NCBI GenBank assembly: GCA_049323655.1
Contig: JBMONO010000013.1
Span: 1-64,000, forward strand
Origin: DB1 sp049323655
GTDB taxonomy: Bacteria; Desulfobacterota; Desulfobulbia; Desulfobulbales; SURF-16
Direction: 5' to 3'
DNA: 64,000 bases
A model generated the notes under the pieces. It was not told the origin of the DNA and searched no databases. It saw only the letters and a program-made list of their open reading frames with translations. Both the position numbers and the translations under genes were made by a program. Of this stretch, positions 15,950-23,967 are shown piece by piece (the first letter of the stretch is position 1; each line of letters opens with the position of its first letter).

Positions 15950-18568
15950 CTACTCAAGGCGCTCAAAGCGCGCCTGATAGCGTTCCGGGGTAATGAGCAT
16001 CATCTCCTGGCTGCCGATCCGTGTTTTGTGAAAGAAAAACTCCACCAGCCAACGCCCGAAAATGGTCTGGCTGTCAGCCAGGTCGCAGAAAGCGACCTGG
16101 CGGCGCAGATACCCTGCCTGGACCGACTCACTGCGCACCACCTTCCCCTCCGGATTAATCCACTTGACAAAAAGTGGGATCTCCTGATCAGCCGGCATGA
16201 AGTTCACGGCATACAGCACCGCAAGCTTCGCCTCCCGGCCAGCCGGCACCCCTTCCCGGCCGCCGGCGAACATCCGGTGCTTGAGAAGATTCACCTCAAT
16301 CTCCCGCAAACCGGTAAAGGCGGCGCTAAGATCCTTTTCCTTGTCAAATGGCTCCCGCACCACGCCGAAATGGTCCACCTGCAGCCCCCAGATTTTCACC
16401 GGCCGGTCGCCGTCCCCGCTTTCCGCCGCCACCGCGCCTTCCATGCTGTCGGCCTTCTCCTCCAAACGCGGCGGCGGCTCACGGCGAGCCGCCGCCAGCA
16501 CTTTTTGCAGTTGCCCGCCATCGACATGCAGGGCCCGGTCGAGATTCCTGGCATCCTGGATCATGGCCCCGGCAAAGGCCACCCCGCTGAGATCGGCGCG
16601 GGTCAGATCGGCATTGGCAAAGACCGTCTCCTCCACCTGAGCGCCGGCGAGATTGGCGTCGGTGAGGGTGGCCCAGCGGAAATCGGCGCCGGCGAGATTG
16701 GCCTTGCGCAGATCCGCCCGGGTCAGATCGGCATTGGTGAAATCGACATACCGGAGATCGGCATGGGCAAGAATGGCGTTGGTCAGATTACTGTTGCGCA
16801 GATCAAAACGGGTGAAACGGATATCACTCAGCAGGGCGGCGCTGATGTCTTTGAGACGCATGGCAAAGTCACTGGTCAGATTGACGCCGGTGAGATTCGC
16901 CCCCTTGAGATCGGCGCTGGTCAGATCCGCACTGGTCAGATCGGCGCTGGTCAGATCGGCATTGGTGAGGGAGGCGTTTTTCAGGCTGGTCTTCTGCAGC
17001 CTGGCATTTCGCAGGACACTGCCGGTCAGATTGGCATGATGGAGGTTGGAACGGGAGAGATCGGCCCTGGTAAGATTACAGTTGGTCAGGTTGGTCTCCA
17101 CCAGACTGGCCTTATCGGTCAGAATCCCGCCCTGCAGATTGGCGCCGGTGAGATTGGCGCGGTTGAGACCGGCCCCGGAAAGTCGGGCCCCGGCCAGGGA
17201 AGCACTGGTCAGATTGGCGTCGGTCAGGGTGGCGTTGGTAAGATCCGCCTGATCGAGGACGGCGTCGGTAAGGTTGGCCTGAAGGAGATTACTGCTCTGG
17301 AGATCGGCGCCAAAGAGGGAGGCCCGATGGAGATTCGCCTTGTCAAAGCGGGTGTTGACGCAGACCGCTCCCTGCAGTTGCGCGGTACTGAGGTCAGCGC
17401 CGGACAACAGAGCATTGCTGAAATCAGCACCGGCCAGCTCGGCGCCGTACAGGTTGGCCTCACTGAGATCGGCCCCGGCAAAACGCATGCCGGCCAGTTT
17501 CGCCCCGGCAAACTTCGCCCCCCGGAGGCTTGCGCCAGCGAGATCAGCACCGCGCAGATCGGTGGTGGCCAGATTGCAGCGCTCCAGTTTGGCCTTGTGA
17601 AAACGCGCCTCCCGCACCGTAGTGCCGGCAAGATCAGCACCGGCAAAATCCGCGCCGCCGGCATCGGCCCGGGAGAGGTCCGCCTCGGCGAGAATGGCGC
17701 CGAAGAGCAGTGCCTCCTTCAACACCGCGCCCTGGAGGTTGGCCCTGGAGAAATCGGCCCGGCTCAGATTGGCCTCTTCGAGATGGGTCCCAGTCAGATC
17801 AGCCTTGCGAATGACGGCGTCCTGGAGGATGGCGCCGCGCATCCGGCAGCCGCTCAGATCAGCGGCTTGCAGATTGGCGCCGCGCAGATTGGCGCCGCGC
17901 AGATCCGCCTCGACCAGATCGGCCTTTGCCAGATCGGCCTTTTCCAGATTGGCGTCACGGAAATCGACCTGGCGCAGATCCATGGCGGAGAGATCAAGTC
18001 CGCGCAGGTCGCGGCCCTTGAGATTGCGTGATGTTTGTAGCAGCCGGACGATCTCGACCACCCGTTGGTATTCCGGTGCTTGCACGGGCAGAGCGGTCAC
18101 GGCCGGCGGGTGATACCCGCCGTCACCAGGCGGTTTCGGTCGGTGGCTGATCCCAAAAAAAAGGAGCACGCCGATGGCGACAGAAAGAGGAAGGGCAACC
18201 CACCATCTTGTCCTCCCGGCAAAAACCTTTGCCAGCCAGCGGAGAGGACGGTGGCGCCGCACGACAGCCGCCCCGACCGGCGGAGTGACGACCGCAGACG
18301 ACCGCGCAACAACCTTTTCCTGGTTGCCGCATTTCGGACAGGCAGCGCTGCTGCCGATAAACTGGGACGGAATATTTTTGGCAAAACCGCAGGAGCGGCA
18401 GGAAAAAAGGGCCATGGCCGCGCTCTTCCCGTCAGCGCCGGGAAGTATGATCCGGGCACCGCATTTCGGGCAGCGCACCGCACCGCCCGCCCGGTCGGCG
18501 GGAACCCGCCCCTGAAAACCGCAGGCACAGCGGGCCAGCAGGGATGATTGACTGTTTGCTGAGGTCAT
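15950..18568 (-). CDS. Zinc-ribbon/TM protein with a very long pentapeptide-repeat domain
   Basis: Predicted 872 residues from ATG 18568 (a GTG-free alternative ATG at 18598 adds ten). Two N-terminal zinc ribbons (CACGF..CPKCG and CRSCG..CPKCG, residues ~10-90) are followed by a basic segment and one TM helix (~125-145). About 480 residues of A(D/N)Lxx pentapeptide repeats (~195-690) come next, with hardly any break, predicting a right-handed quadrilateral beta-helix of roughly 24 coils. A C-terminal globular domain of ~170 residues (GLQVDHFGVV.. to ARFERLE) is unfamiliar. By topology the ribbons should be cytoplasmic and the helix periplasmic. It is convergent with the actin-like gene, 17 bases apart. 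Function unknown; a scaffold role is a guess. Confidence 0.85.
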   Translation of the reverse strand: MTSANSQSSLLARCACGFQGRVPADRAGGAVRCPKCGARIILPGADGKSAAMALFSCRSCGFAKNIPSQFIGSSAACPKCGNQEKVVARSSAVVTPPVGAAVVRRHRPLRWLAKVFAGRTRWWVALPLSVAIGVLLFFGISHRPKPPGDGGYHPPAVTALPVQAPEYQRVVEIVRLLQTSRNLKGRDLRGLDLSAMDLRQVDFRDANLEKADLAKADLVEADLRGANLRGANLQAADLSGCRMRGAILQDAVIRKADLTGTHLEEANLSRADFSRANLQGAVLKEALLFGAILAEADLSRADAGGADFAGADLAGTTVREARFHKAKLERCNLATTDLRGADLAGASLRGAKFAGAKLAGMRFAGADLSEANLYGAELAGADFSNALLSGADLSTAQLQGAVCVNTRFDKANLHRASLFGADLQSSNLLQANLTDAVLDQADLTNATLTDANLTSASLAGARLSGAGLNRANLTGANLQGGILTDKASLVETNLTNCNLTRADLSRSNLHHANLTGSVLRNARLQKTSLKNASLTNADLTSADLTSADLTSADLKGANLTGVNLTSDFAMRLKDISAALLSDIRFTRFDLRNSNLTNAILAHADLRYVDFTNADLTRADLRKANLAGADFRWATLTDANLAGAQVEETVFANADLTRADLSGVAFAGAMIQDARNLDRALHVDGGQLQKVLAAARREPPPRLEEKADSMEGAVAAESGDGDRPVKIWGLQVDHFGVVREPFDKEKDLSAAFTGLREIEVNLLKHRMFAGGREGVPAGREAKLAVLYAVNFMPADQEIPLFVKWINPEGKVVRSESVQAGYLRRQVAFCDLADSQTIFGRWLVEFFFHKTRIGSQEMMLITPERYQARFERLE

Positions 18569-18715
18569 GGCGTTATCCACAAAAACGGAGAAGCGCATGG
18601 CCCGCGACCGGCCACCACCGGAGGACGGACCGACAGCATCCCATTATGACGAAAAGAGTATTTCTTCCGTTATCGGCAACGAACGACCGGAACTCAAAAG
18701 AAAAACACGCAACAC

Positions 18716-18829
18716 CTTTTGTCGGAGCAGGAAAAGCCACGATTCCGACGGGCGGCGTATTGTAACTCGTTGCTTTCTCATTTCCACCTGCCACGGTTTG
18801 CAGGTTTTTGCGAGACCATCAACTTTTGT
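18716..18829 (-). mobile_element. ~100-bp relative of the MITE-like element, copy 3
   Basis: Core 18721-18820, read on the minus strand, starts GATGGTCTCGCAAAAAC and matches copies at 28.3 and 36.9 kb, for example in GCAACGAGTTACAA and CCCGTCGGAATCG. CTTTTGT occurs at both edges (18716-18722 and 18823-18829), although it overlaps the element end by two bases and is offset by two on the other side, so the duplication is imperfect. It lies in the gap upstream of the PBP gene. Confidence 0.7.
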
Positions 18830-18963
18830 TTGATGTCCGAAACGTTACACAGTAAACTTCATAAGACCGTCCCGGGATATCGCTCTTTTTTAGTGTATCA
18901 CGAAACCGATTGGACGCAAAAACCGAAACCGGCATCCAGCCAGTTGACGACCACACCAGAACC
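18830..18963. other. Rest of the gap upstream of the PBP gene
   Basis: Together with the repeat copy and bases 18599-18715 this forms a ~390-base gap between two divergent genes. It should hold both promoters, but I see no convincing -35/-10 pair. TTATCCACA near 18573 matches a DnaA box but is alone. Confidence 0.4.
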
Positions 18964-21738
18964 ATGAGCAACGGCGACACGAAGTCGGACAACGACAAAA
19001 AAACCTCCTCCACCGCCCCGGAGGACATCACCGAGCAACAGATCCTCAAACAGCAGGCCATCAAGTTCAAGGCCTTTCAGCACACCTTTTCCAAGCGGGA
19101 CATCCGGGACGGCATTCCGGAAAAACACATTCTCAAACGGCTGCGGGAAAGCAAACACCTGGAGGAGACCTATTACAAGTACCTGAAGGAACTTGAGAAA
19201 AATCCCGACAAAAAAATTATCTTTCCCTGGGAAAACCCATTGCGCCGGATGATTTTCCTCGCCTCTTACTGGCTGCCGCGCCTGCTGAAATGGACGGCGG
19301 TCACGGTCTTTTTTCTGTTGCTGCTCAATATCATCCCCGGCCCGACCCAGCACATTGTCGAATTTTTCATCGCCCGGACCTTGTACGACACTGCGCCGGT
19401 GCAGCGCATTCCGGAAAGCCTGTCCACCTATGCCCATTCCGCCCGCATCATCGACGTCCGCGGCGAGGTCATCAAAACATACGGTAAACGTGATGTAACG
19501 GAGGAAATTCCGGCCAAGGCCCGCATCGCCCTACTCGCCTGCGAGGATCATTATCTGCTGCCCCACCCGAACAACCCCTGGTATGTCAACGGCTTTCTCA
19601 TCCACGCCGGGGTGAGCTGGGTCAATCTGGCAGGTGCGGTCAAGGACACCCTGCTCGGCCGGCCGCGGGGGGCGAGCACCATCATCATGCAGAATGCCAA
19701 AAAACTCCTCGGCAACACCGACCGCAGCATCGCCAACAAGCTGGAGGAGATCATCGTCGCCTATATGCTGGTAGCCCGTTTCGGCAAAGACAAAAACCTC
19801 GATTTTTACATCAACACCGTGCCGGTCGGCAGCAACATGTACGGGTTCAACGCAGCGGCCCGCAATTATTTCAAAATGGAGCTGGCCGACCTGACCATGC
19901 AGCAGCTGGTGGCCATAGCCTCCTTTATCCCGAACCACAACCGGCAGCTCGCCTTTTATCAGATAGTGCGCGGCAAAAATTTCGATCACCTTGACGCCAC
20001 CCAGTTGCGGCACGCCCGGGAGGCGATGAACAAGATCAACCTTGCGTTGACCCATCTGCGGGATCTGGACGAGATCACCCCGGAACAATACGACCAGTGG
20101 CGTCTGACCAATGAAGAATCGATCCGCAGCCTCGGGTTCCGCGATTTTCGTTCCCCCCTTTACGGCGAGGAGGAATGGACCTCCTGGAACGTCATCCGCG
20201 AAGTCTCCTCCCGCACCTTTACCCAGGATGGCCGCCAGATCAGCGGCGCCGAGCTGATGCTCGACCTGCGGGGTGACGTCGTGGTGGAAACGTCGGTCGA
20301 TCTTTCCCTGGCGGAAAAGAGCAAGGAGATCGTGGTCGGCTTTCTCAACAGTCCGGAATATCGAAAGGTGTTGCAGCAGCGCAACAGCAATTCCTGGCAA
20401 CGGGATCTGCAACGGTACGAACAGAAGAATCTGATTGCTCCTTACAACGACTTCAAGGGCTTCCTTGACAATCTCTACCAGAACGTCAATGCCGGTCTGA
20501 TCATCGTCAACCGCCGGGGTGAAATCGTCTCCTACGTGGGCGGCAAGGAATTCATCCTGGGCGGCGCCGACGCGCCACAGGACGAAGACAACGAGCCGAT
20601 TATCATTGATTTGATGAACAAACAGGCAACCCTGACCCCATCATCAACCATCAAGCCGGTCATCGCCTATTTCGCCATGGCCGACAAGCAGGCAACTTTG
20701 CAAACGCTTTTTGCCGACAAACCGATGGAATACAAATATGTGGAAAGCGCAGGCCGCGAGGTCTGGCTGCCTCGCAACTGGTACCCATATGACCAGGAAC
20801 ATTTTCTCGGCCGGCAATACTCCCTGCTCGAGGCCCAGGTGCTGTCCGTCAATACCATCTTCGCCCGGCTCTATGCCAACAAACGGATCAGCAGCTCGGT
20901 GCTGCTCGCCTTTGACCGGATCGGCCTGCGCTACAACCGTGACGACGCCCGTTTCTGGCCATTCGGCATCGGCGCCTCCGACCTGCCGGTCCAGCAGTGG
21001 CTGGGGGTCTACAACGCCTTTCTCGACGGCAGCTATCGGGAACCTTCCTTCATCACCCGAATCACGGTGGATGGCAAGGTTATCTATGAACGTGAACGCG
21101 ACACTGCAACCCGCGCCATTCCCCTGTTTGACGGCACCAAGGAACGCACCGACGAGATGCGCGCCCTCTACGAAGTCTGCAACCGGGGCACCGGCGCCAG
21201 CATGAAAAGTGAGTTCCCCCTCCACAAAAATCTCGTCTCCGGCAAGACCGGCACCGCCCCGGAGGGTCGTTCCTCCCTCTTTGTCAGCCATTTCAATCCG
21301 TATCAGGATCGCCAGGTCCATTCGGACAAGACCCTGACCATGCTCGTCTTCGTGACCACCAACAGCGGCGGGCTGGCCAGCGTCGGCACCTCGGCCCAGG
21401 GACCGGTGAAGATCGCCGGCCGTATTTACCAGCACCTCTTTTCCTCCGAATTGCGCGGCATGATGGATGAGGAAATCGAAAAGGCCAAACGGACCAACCC
21501 GCACTTTCGAGACAACCATCTTTACTGGGCCACGGTTGACCGCTACATGAAACGGCTGTTTGAGGGGAAAGCCGGTGACGGCTATATTCGCGACAGTATC
21601 TTCGGAGTTGATATGTATCAGGAGGCGCTGCAGCAGATTTTAAACAGCAGAAACCAGATCTACACCGGTCGCGACGATCTTTTCGAGGAGCTGGTGCGCT
21701 ATTATACCCGGCAGGAAAAAGTTGTCAAAATACCGTGA
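18964..21738 (+). CDS. Class A penicillin-binding protein (transglycosylase/transpeptidase)
   Basis: Predicted 924 residues from ATG 18964; a TTG at 18910 in the same frame is the alternative, and neither has a clear ribosome site. A long charged cytoplasmic tail (~100 residues) precedes one TM helix. The GT51 domain has the catalytic ACEDHY, a modified GASTIIMQ where GGSTITQQ is usual, and a NKLEEIIVAYML helix. The transpeptidase has SSTIK (Ser561), SVN and SGKTGTA, so all three catalytic motifs are intact. It polymerises and cross-links peptidoglycan outside the inner membrane. The GT51 motif-1 region has an insertion (PHPNNPWYVNG) compared with typical EDxxFxxHxG. It is a single-gene unit. 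Confidence 0.88.
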   Translation: MSNGDTKSDNDKKTSSTAPEDITEQQILKQQAIKFKAFQHTFSKRDIRDGIPEKHILKRLRESKHLEETYYKYLKELEKNPDKKIIFPWENPLRRMIFLASYWLPRLLKWTAVTVFFLLLLNIIPGPTQHIVEFFIARTLYDTAPVQRIPESLSTYAHSARIIDVRGEVIKTYGKRDVTEEIPAKARIALLACEDHYLLPHPNNPWYVNGFLIHAGVSWVNLAGAVKDTLLGRPRGASTIIMQNAKKLLGNTDRSIANKLEEIIVAYMLVARFGKDKNLDFYINTVPVGSNMYGFNAAARNYFKMELADLTMQQLVAIASFIPNHNRQLAFYQIVRGKNFDHLDATQLRHAREAMNKINLALTHLRDLDEITPEQYDQWRLTNEESIRSLGFRDFRSPLYGEEEWTSWNVIREVSSRTFTQDGRQISGAELMLDLRGDVVVETSVDLSLAEKSKEIVVGFLNSPEYRKVLQQRNSNSWQRDLQRYEQKNLIAPYNDFKGFLDNLYQNVNAGLIIVNRRGEIVSYVGGKEFILGGADAPQDEDNEPIIIDLMNKQATLTPSSTIKPVIAYFAMADKQATLQTLFADKPMEYKYVESAGREVWLPRNWYPYDQEHFLGRQYSLLEAQVLSVNTIFARLYANKRISSSVLLAFDRIGLRYNRDDARFWPFGIGASDLPVQQWLGVYNAFLDGSYREPSFITRITVDGKVIYERERDTATRAIPLFDGTKERTDEMRALYEVCNRGTGASMKSEFPLHKNLVSGKTGTAPEGRSSLFVSHFNPYQDRQVHSDKTLTMLVFVTTNSGGLASVGTSAQGPVKIAGRIYQHLFSSELRGMMDEEIEKAKRTNPHFRDNHLYWATVDRYMKRLFEGKAGDGYIRDSIFGVDMYQEALQQILNSRNQIYTGRDDLFEELVRYYTRQEKVVKIP

Positions 21739-21744
21739 TGCGGA

Positions 21745-21773
21745 TTGACAATTGCCCCGTAAAAATGGTTAAT
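21745..21773 (+). promoter_or_regulatory. Probable sigma70 promoter for the SEC-C protein gene
   Basis: A perfect TTGACA (21745-21750), 17 bases, then GTTAAT (21768-21773), starting just after the PBP stop codon and ~130 bases before ATG 21902. The leader in between is GC-rich and contains no gene. Confidence 0.5.
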
Positions 21774-21901
21774 TGTCGCAACCTGTAAAATACGTCCGCC
21801 TTACGCCTCTCCGCCCAGGACGAGGTATCGGCCCAGGTGGGGCGATCCGCCCTTCTTTTTGTCGGTCAAGATGCACGCGAAAAAAAATCTGAGGACAGAT
21901 C

Positions 21902-22423
21902 ATGAAAATTGGACGCAATGATCCCTGCCCCTGCGGCAGTGGGCAGAAATATAAGCGCTGCTGCTACGGCAAGGTCGATTTCAAACCCGCTCCGGCGGCA
22001 CAGCAGCCGCAGATCACCCTGAAGGGTGAGATCGAGAAACTGCAGGAGGCGGCGGAGCGCAAGGAAAAAATGGTAAAACCCCTCGGCGTCTTTATTCTCC
22101 TCGCCACCGAGGAAGGCGATGGCTGGCTGCTCGAAATCAGCGAAATGGACGCCCTGCGGGTGGCGGACAAGGGGACAAGGATTGCCGTGGAACTCGACGA
22201 AAACCCCGAGACCATCGAAATCAACTGGACCCATCGTTTTGCCGTACGGCGGAAGAAATTCGTCACCATTTCCTATGCCGACGACACGGAAACCGTCTGG
22301 GATACCTATCCAGCCCATTCAATTTTCGCCGCCATTCAGCGGGTGCGCAAGAAATTCCCCAAGGAGCTGCTGAACAGCATTCACGTCAGCGAAGAGGAGA
22401 TCTCCATCGGTCGGGAGCAATGA
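21902..22423 (+). CDS. SEC-C motif protein
   Basis: Predicted 173 residues. The N-terminus is a textbook SEC-C zinc-binding motif (GRNDPCPCGSGQKYKRCC, residues 4-21), as at the C-terminus of SecA and in many small proteins. The rest (~40-173) is an acidic alpha/beta domain with no motif I know (phrases WLLEISEMDALRV and RRKKFVTISYADD). The SEC-C motif binds zinc and in SecA contacts SecB or the ribosome, so a role near translation or export is possible but unproven. The start is supported by GAGGA 8 bases upstream. Cytoplasmic; a VanZ-like gene follows 64 bases later. Confidence 0.8.
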   Translation: MKIGRNDPCPCGSGQKYKRCCYGKVDFKPAPAAQQPQITLKGEIEKLQEAAERKEKMVKPLGVFILLATEEGDGWLLEISEMDALRVADKGTRIAVELDENPETIEINWTHRFAVRRKKFVTISYADDTETVWDTYPAHSIFAAIQRVRKKFPKELLNSIHVSEEEISIGREQ

Positions 22424-22487
22424 GCGAGACGGTCCGGGACCGGCAGCGACGTCAGTCCCGGACAGAACAGACGAAGGAACATCACGC

Positions 22488-22880
22488 ATGGCTCTCCGAT
22501 TTCTTCCGGCGGCGGTGATCATGGCCGCAATCTTTCTGCTTTCCCATACTCCCGGCTCGAACCTCCCCGCCGCCGCCCATGGCCTTGACAAGCTTTGCCA
22601 TGCCGCGGCCTACGGTTCCCTGACCGCAGCCATCCTCTTTGCCCTCCCCCCCTACATCCGCGGCACCGGCGGGTTCCTACCGGCGGCGGCCATCATTCTC
22701 TTCAGCCTGATCTACGGACTGACCGATGAGTTTCACCAGTCCTTCATCCCGGGCCGATTTCCGAGCTGGCAGGATATCGTCGCCGATGTCACCGGCGCCT
22801 TAACCGTTGTTCTTTTCTGGCAGGGGTGGCGGAGTCGGCGGCGGAGCGGGCGGATCACGCCGGTGATCGGCCACCGCTGA
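22488..22880 (+). CDS. VanZ-like membrane protein
   Basis: Predicted 130 residues with three to four hydrophobic segments. The conserved acidic/His residues of the VanZ family are present: DKLCHAAAYGSL after the first helix and GLTDEFHQSFIPGRFPSWQD before the last. VanZ-type proteins sit in the inner membrane; VanZ itself gives low-level teicoplanin resistance, while most family members have unknown envelope functions. GAAGGAAC upstream supports ATG 22488. Its 3' end overlaps the opposite-strand membrane protein gene by 81 bases. Confidence 0.8.
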   Translation: MALRFLPAAVIMAAIFLLSHTPGSNLPAAAHGLDKLCHAAAYGSLTAAILFALPPYIRGTGGFLPAAAIILFSLIYGLTDEFHQSFIPGRFPSWQDIVADVTGALTVVLFWQGWRSRRRSGRITPVIGHR

Positions 22881-23465
22881 GCTGCCGCATTTTTCCGGAT
22901 CGAGTCCCTCGAACTGTTCAAGATAGAGGCTGGCCAGACAGGCGCACTGCAAGGGGAAGAGCAGATACTGGAGAACGGCCAGGGGCGGAATGATCGCCGC
23001 GACGACGACAATGGCAAAGACCGGCACCACGGAAATCATCAGCAGAAAAACCAGATGCATGAAAAACCCCTTCTGCTGCACCGTCACTCTGCTGGCCCGC
23101 ATCGCCTCCAGCAACGATACCTTTTTTTCCGCCATGATCGGCAGGACATAGATCCACCAGACCGACATGACGATCCCCGGCAGGAGGAAAAAGAAACAGC
23201 CGAGGAGAATGAGAAGCAGCATGAAAAAAACCGAAAAAAGCTCGCCGAACCGCTTCATTCCGACAAACAGATCGTTGAAGTCACATCGCTGCCCTGTCCT
23301 GAGCCACTGGAGCATCACCAGCAGATAGCCGGCCATGAGCGGCCCGGTCAGCAACCCCAAGGTAACTGAGCAGAGAAGCTGAATCAGCAGCCCCCCGGCA
23401 AAAAGCACCATCGGCTCCCGCTGCATCATTGTCATCATGTTCTGTAAATGCGCCTGAAAATTCAT
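22800..23465 (-). CDS. Polytopic inner-membrane protein with Pro-rich tail
   Basis: Predicted 221 residues with about five to six hydrophobic segments (for example ~18-45, 70-105, 130-175) and no soluble domain. The layout of long paired helices around a GMKRFGELFSVF linker resembles the DUF4013/BPSS1780-type membrane family, although I cannot assign it firmly. The last ~25 residues (after VADHRRD) are Pro-rich, PPAPPPTPPPLPEKN, and are encoded opposite the end of the VanZ-like gene. The frame remains good there, so the overlap seems real. Function unknown. Confidence 0.65.
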   Translation of the reverse strand: MNFQAHLQNMMTMMQREPMVLFAGGLLIQLLCSVTLGLLTGPLMAGYLLVMLQWLRTGQRCDFNDLFVGMKRFGELFSVFFMLLLILLGCFFFLLPGIVMSVWWIYVLPIMAEKKVSLLEAMRASRVTVQQKGFFMHLVFLLMISVVPVFAIVVVAAIIPPLAVLQYLLFPLQCACLASLYLEQFEGLDPEKCGSSAVADHRRDPPAPPPTPPPLPEKNNG

Positions 23466-23566
23466 GATTCTGATTCACCAATTGGCGCCGACCGCGGCCC
23501 GGCACACCGGCGCTGCTGCCATCCCCACTGCGCCGGACAATGAGGAAGCGTTATTATATTTTTTTC

Positions 23567-23595
23567 TGGACAGAAGGCGACCCATGTCTTATGTT
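23567..23595 (+). promoter_or_regulatory. Probable promoter for the FmdB-type gene
   Basis: TGGACA (23567-23572), 17 bases, TATGTT (23590-23595) in an AT-rich stretch. GGAG lies just upstream of ATG 23638. TATAAT-like sequence on the opposite strand around 23550 may serve the divergent membrane-protein gene. Confidence 0.45.
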
Positions 23596-23637
23596 TAATT
23601 AAATACTTAATCTTTAAATCCGAAAAGGAGTATAAAC

Positions 23638-23856
23638 ATGCCGCTTTACGACTTTCGCTGCCAGCAGTGCAACAATCTGTTCGAATCCTTGTTGACATCG
23701 AGTGCGCCGGAGGCGATTGCCGATGTCCGCTGCCCGAAATGCGGCAGCGCCGATGTCAGAAAAACCATAACCGCCGCTTCTTTTCGCCTGGCCACCAGCA
23801 GTTCCGGCCCGATCAAGCCGATGGGCGGCTGTGTTTCCCGAGGTGGCTTCTCCTGA
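23638..23856 (+). CDS. FmdB-family zinc ribbon protein
   Basis: Predicted 72 residues starting MPLYDFRCQQCNNLFE, the hallmark of the FmdB/CxxC_CxxC regulatory family, with the second zinc knuckle RCPKCGSADVRK. The tail is Ser/Gly-rich with an unpaired Cys. Family members are small putative regulators first seen near formamidase/amidase genes; their function is unknown. AAAAGGAG 8-10 bases before ATG supports the start. Two terminators follow, so it is monocistronic. Confidence 0.88.
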   Translation: MPLYDFRCQQCNNLFESLLTSSAPEAIADVRCPKCGSADVRKTITAASFRLATSSSGPIKPMGGCVSRGGFS

Positions 23857-23868
23857 GCATGAACCCGG

Positions 23869-23889
23869 CGGCCGGTCGGCCGTTTTTTT
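23869..23889 (+). terminator. Short terminator after the FmdB-type gene
   Basis: CGGCC/GGCCG stem (23869-23882) directly followed by seven T residues (23883-23889), 12 bases after the stop codon. Confidence 0.65.
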
Positions 23890-23900
23890 CTTTCCTCCTG

Positions 23901-23942
23901 CACCGGAATCGATTTCCCCCCCCGATTCCGGTGTTTTTTTTT
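23901..23942 (+). terminator. Second, stronger terminator after the FmdB-type gene
   Basis: A perfect 11-bp stem CACCGGAATCG (23901-23911) and CGATTCCGGTG (23923-23933) with an 11-base loop and a run of nine T. The opposite strand lacks a T-run after the stem, so it does not obviously serve the convergent gene. Confidence 0.85.
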
Positions 23943-23967
23943 CACCAGCTTCTCCCGCCGGCTCCAC

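Noticed and set aside
16028..18031. Gly/Ile-rich 667-codon repeat protein on the plus strand
   Set aside because: Its repeats are the complement of the pentapeptide repeats; the minus-strand frame has zinc ribbons, a TM helix and a start.
18713..18829. Perfect target duplication for the ~100-bp copy at 18.7 kb
   Set aside because: CTTTTGT repeats overlap the element end by two bases and are offset by two at the other side, so it is described only as imperfect.
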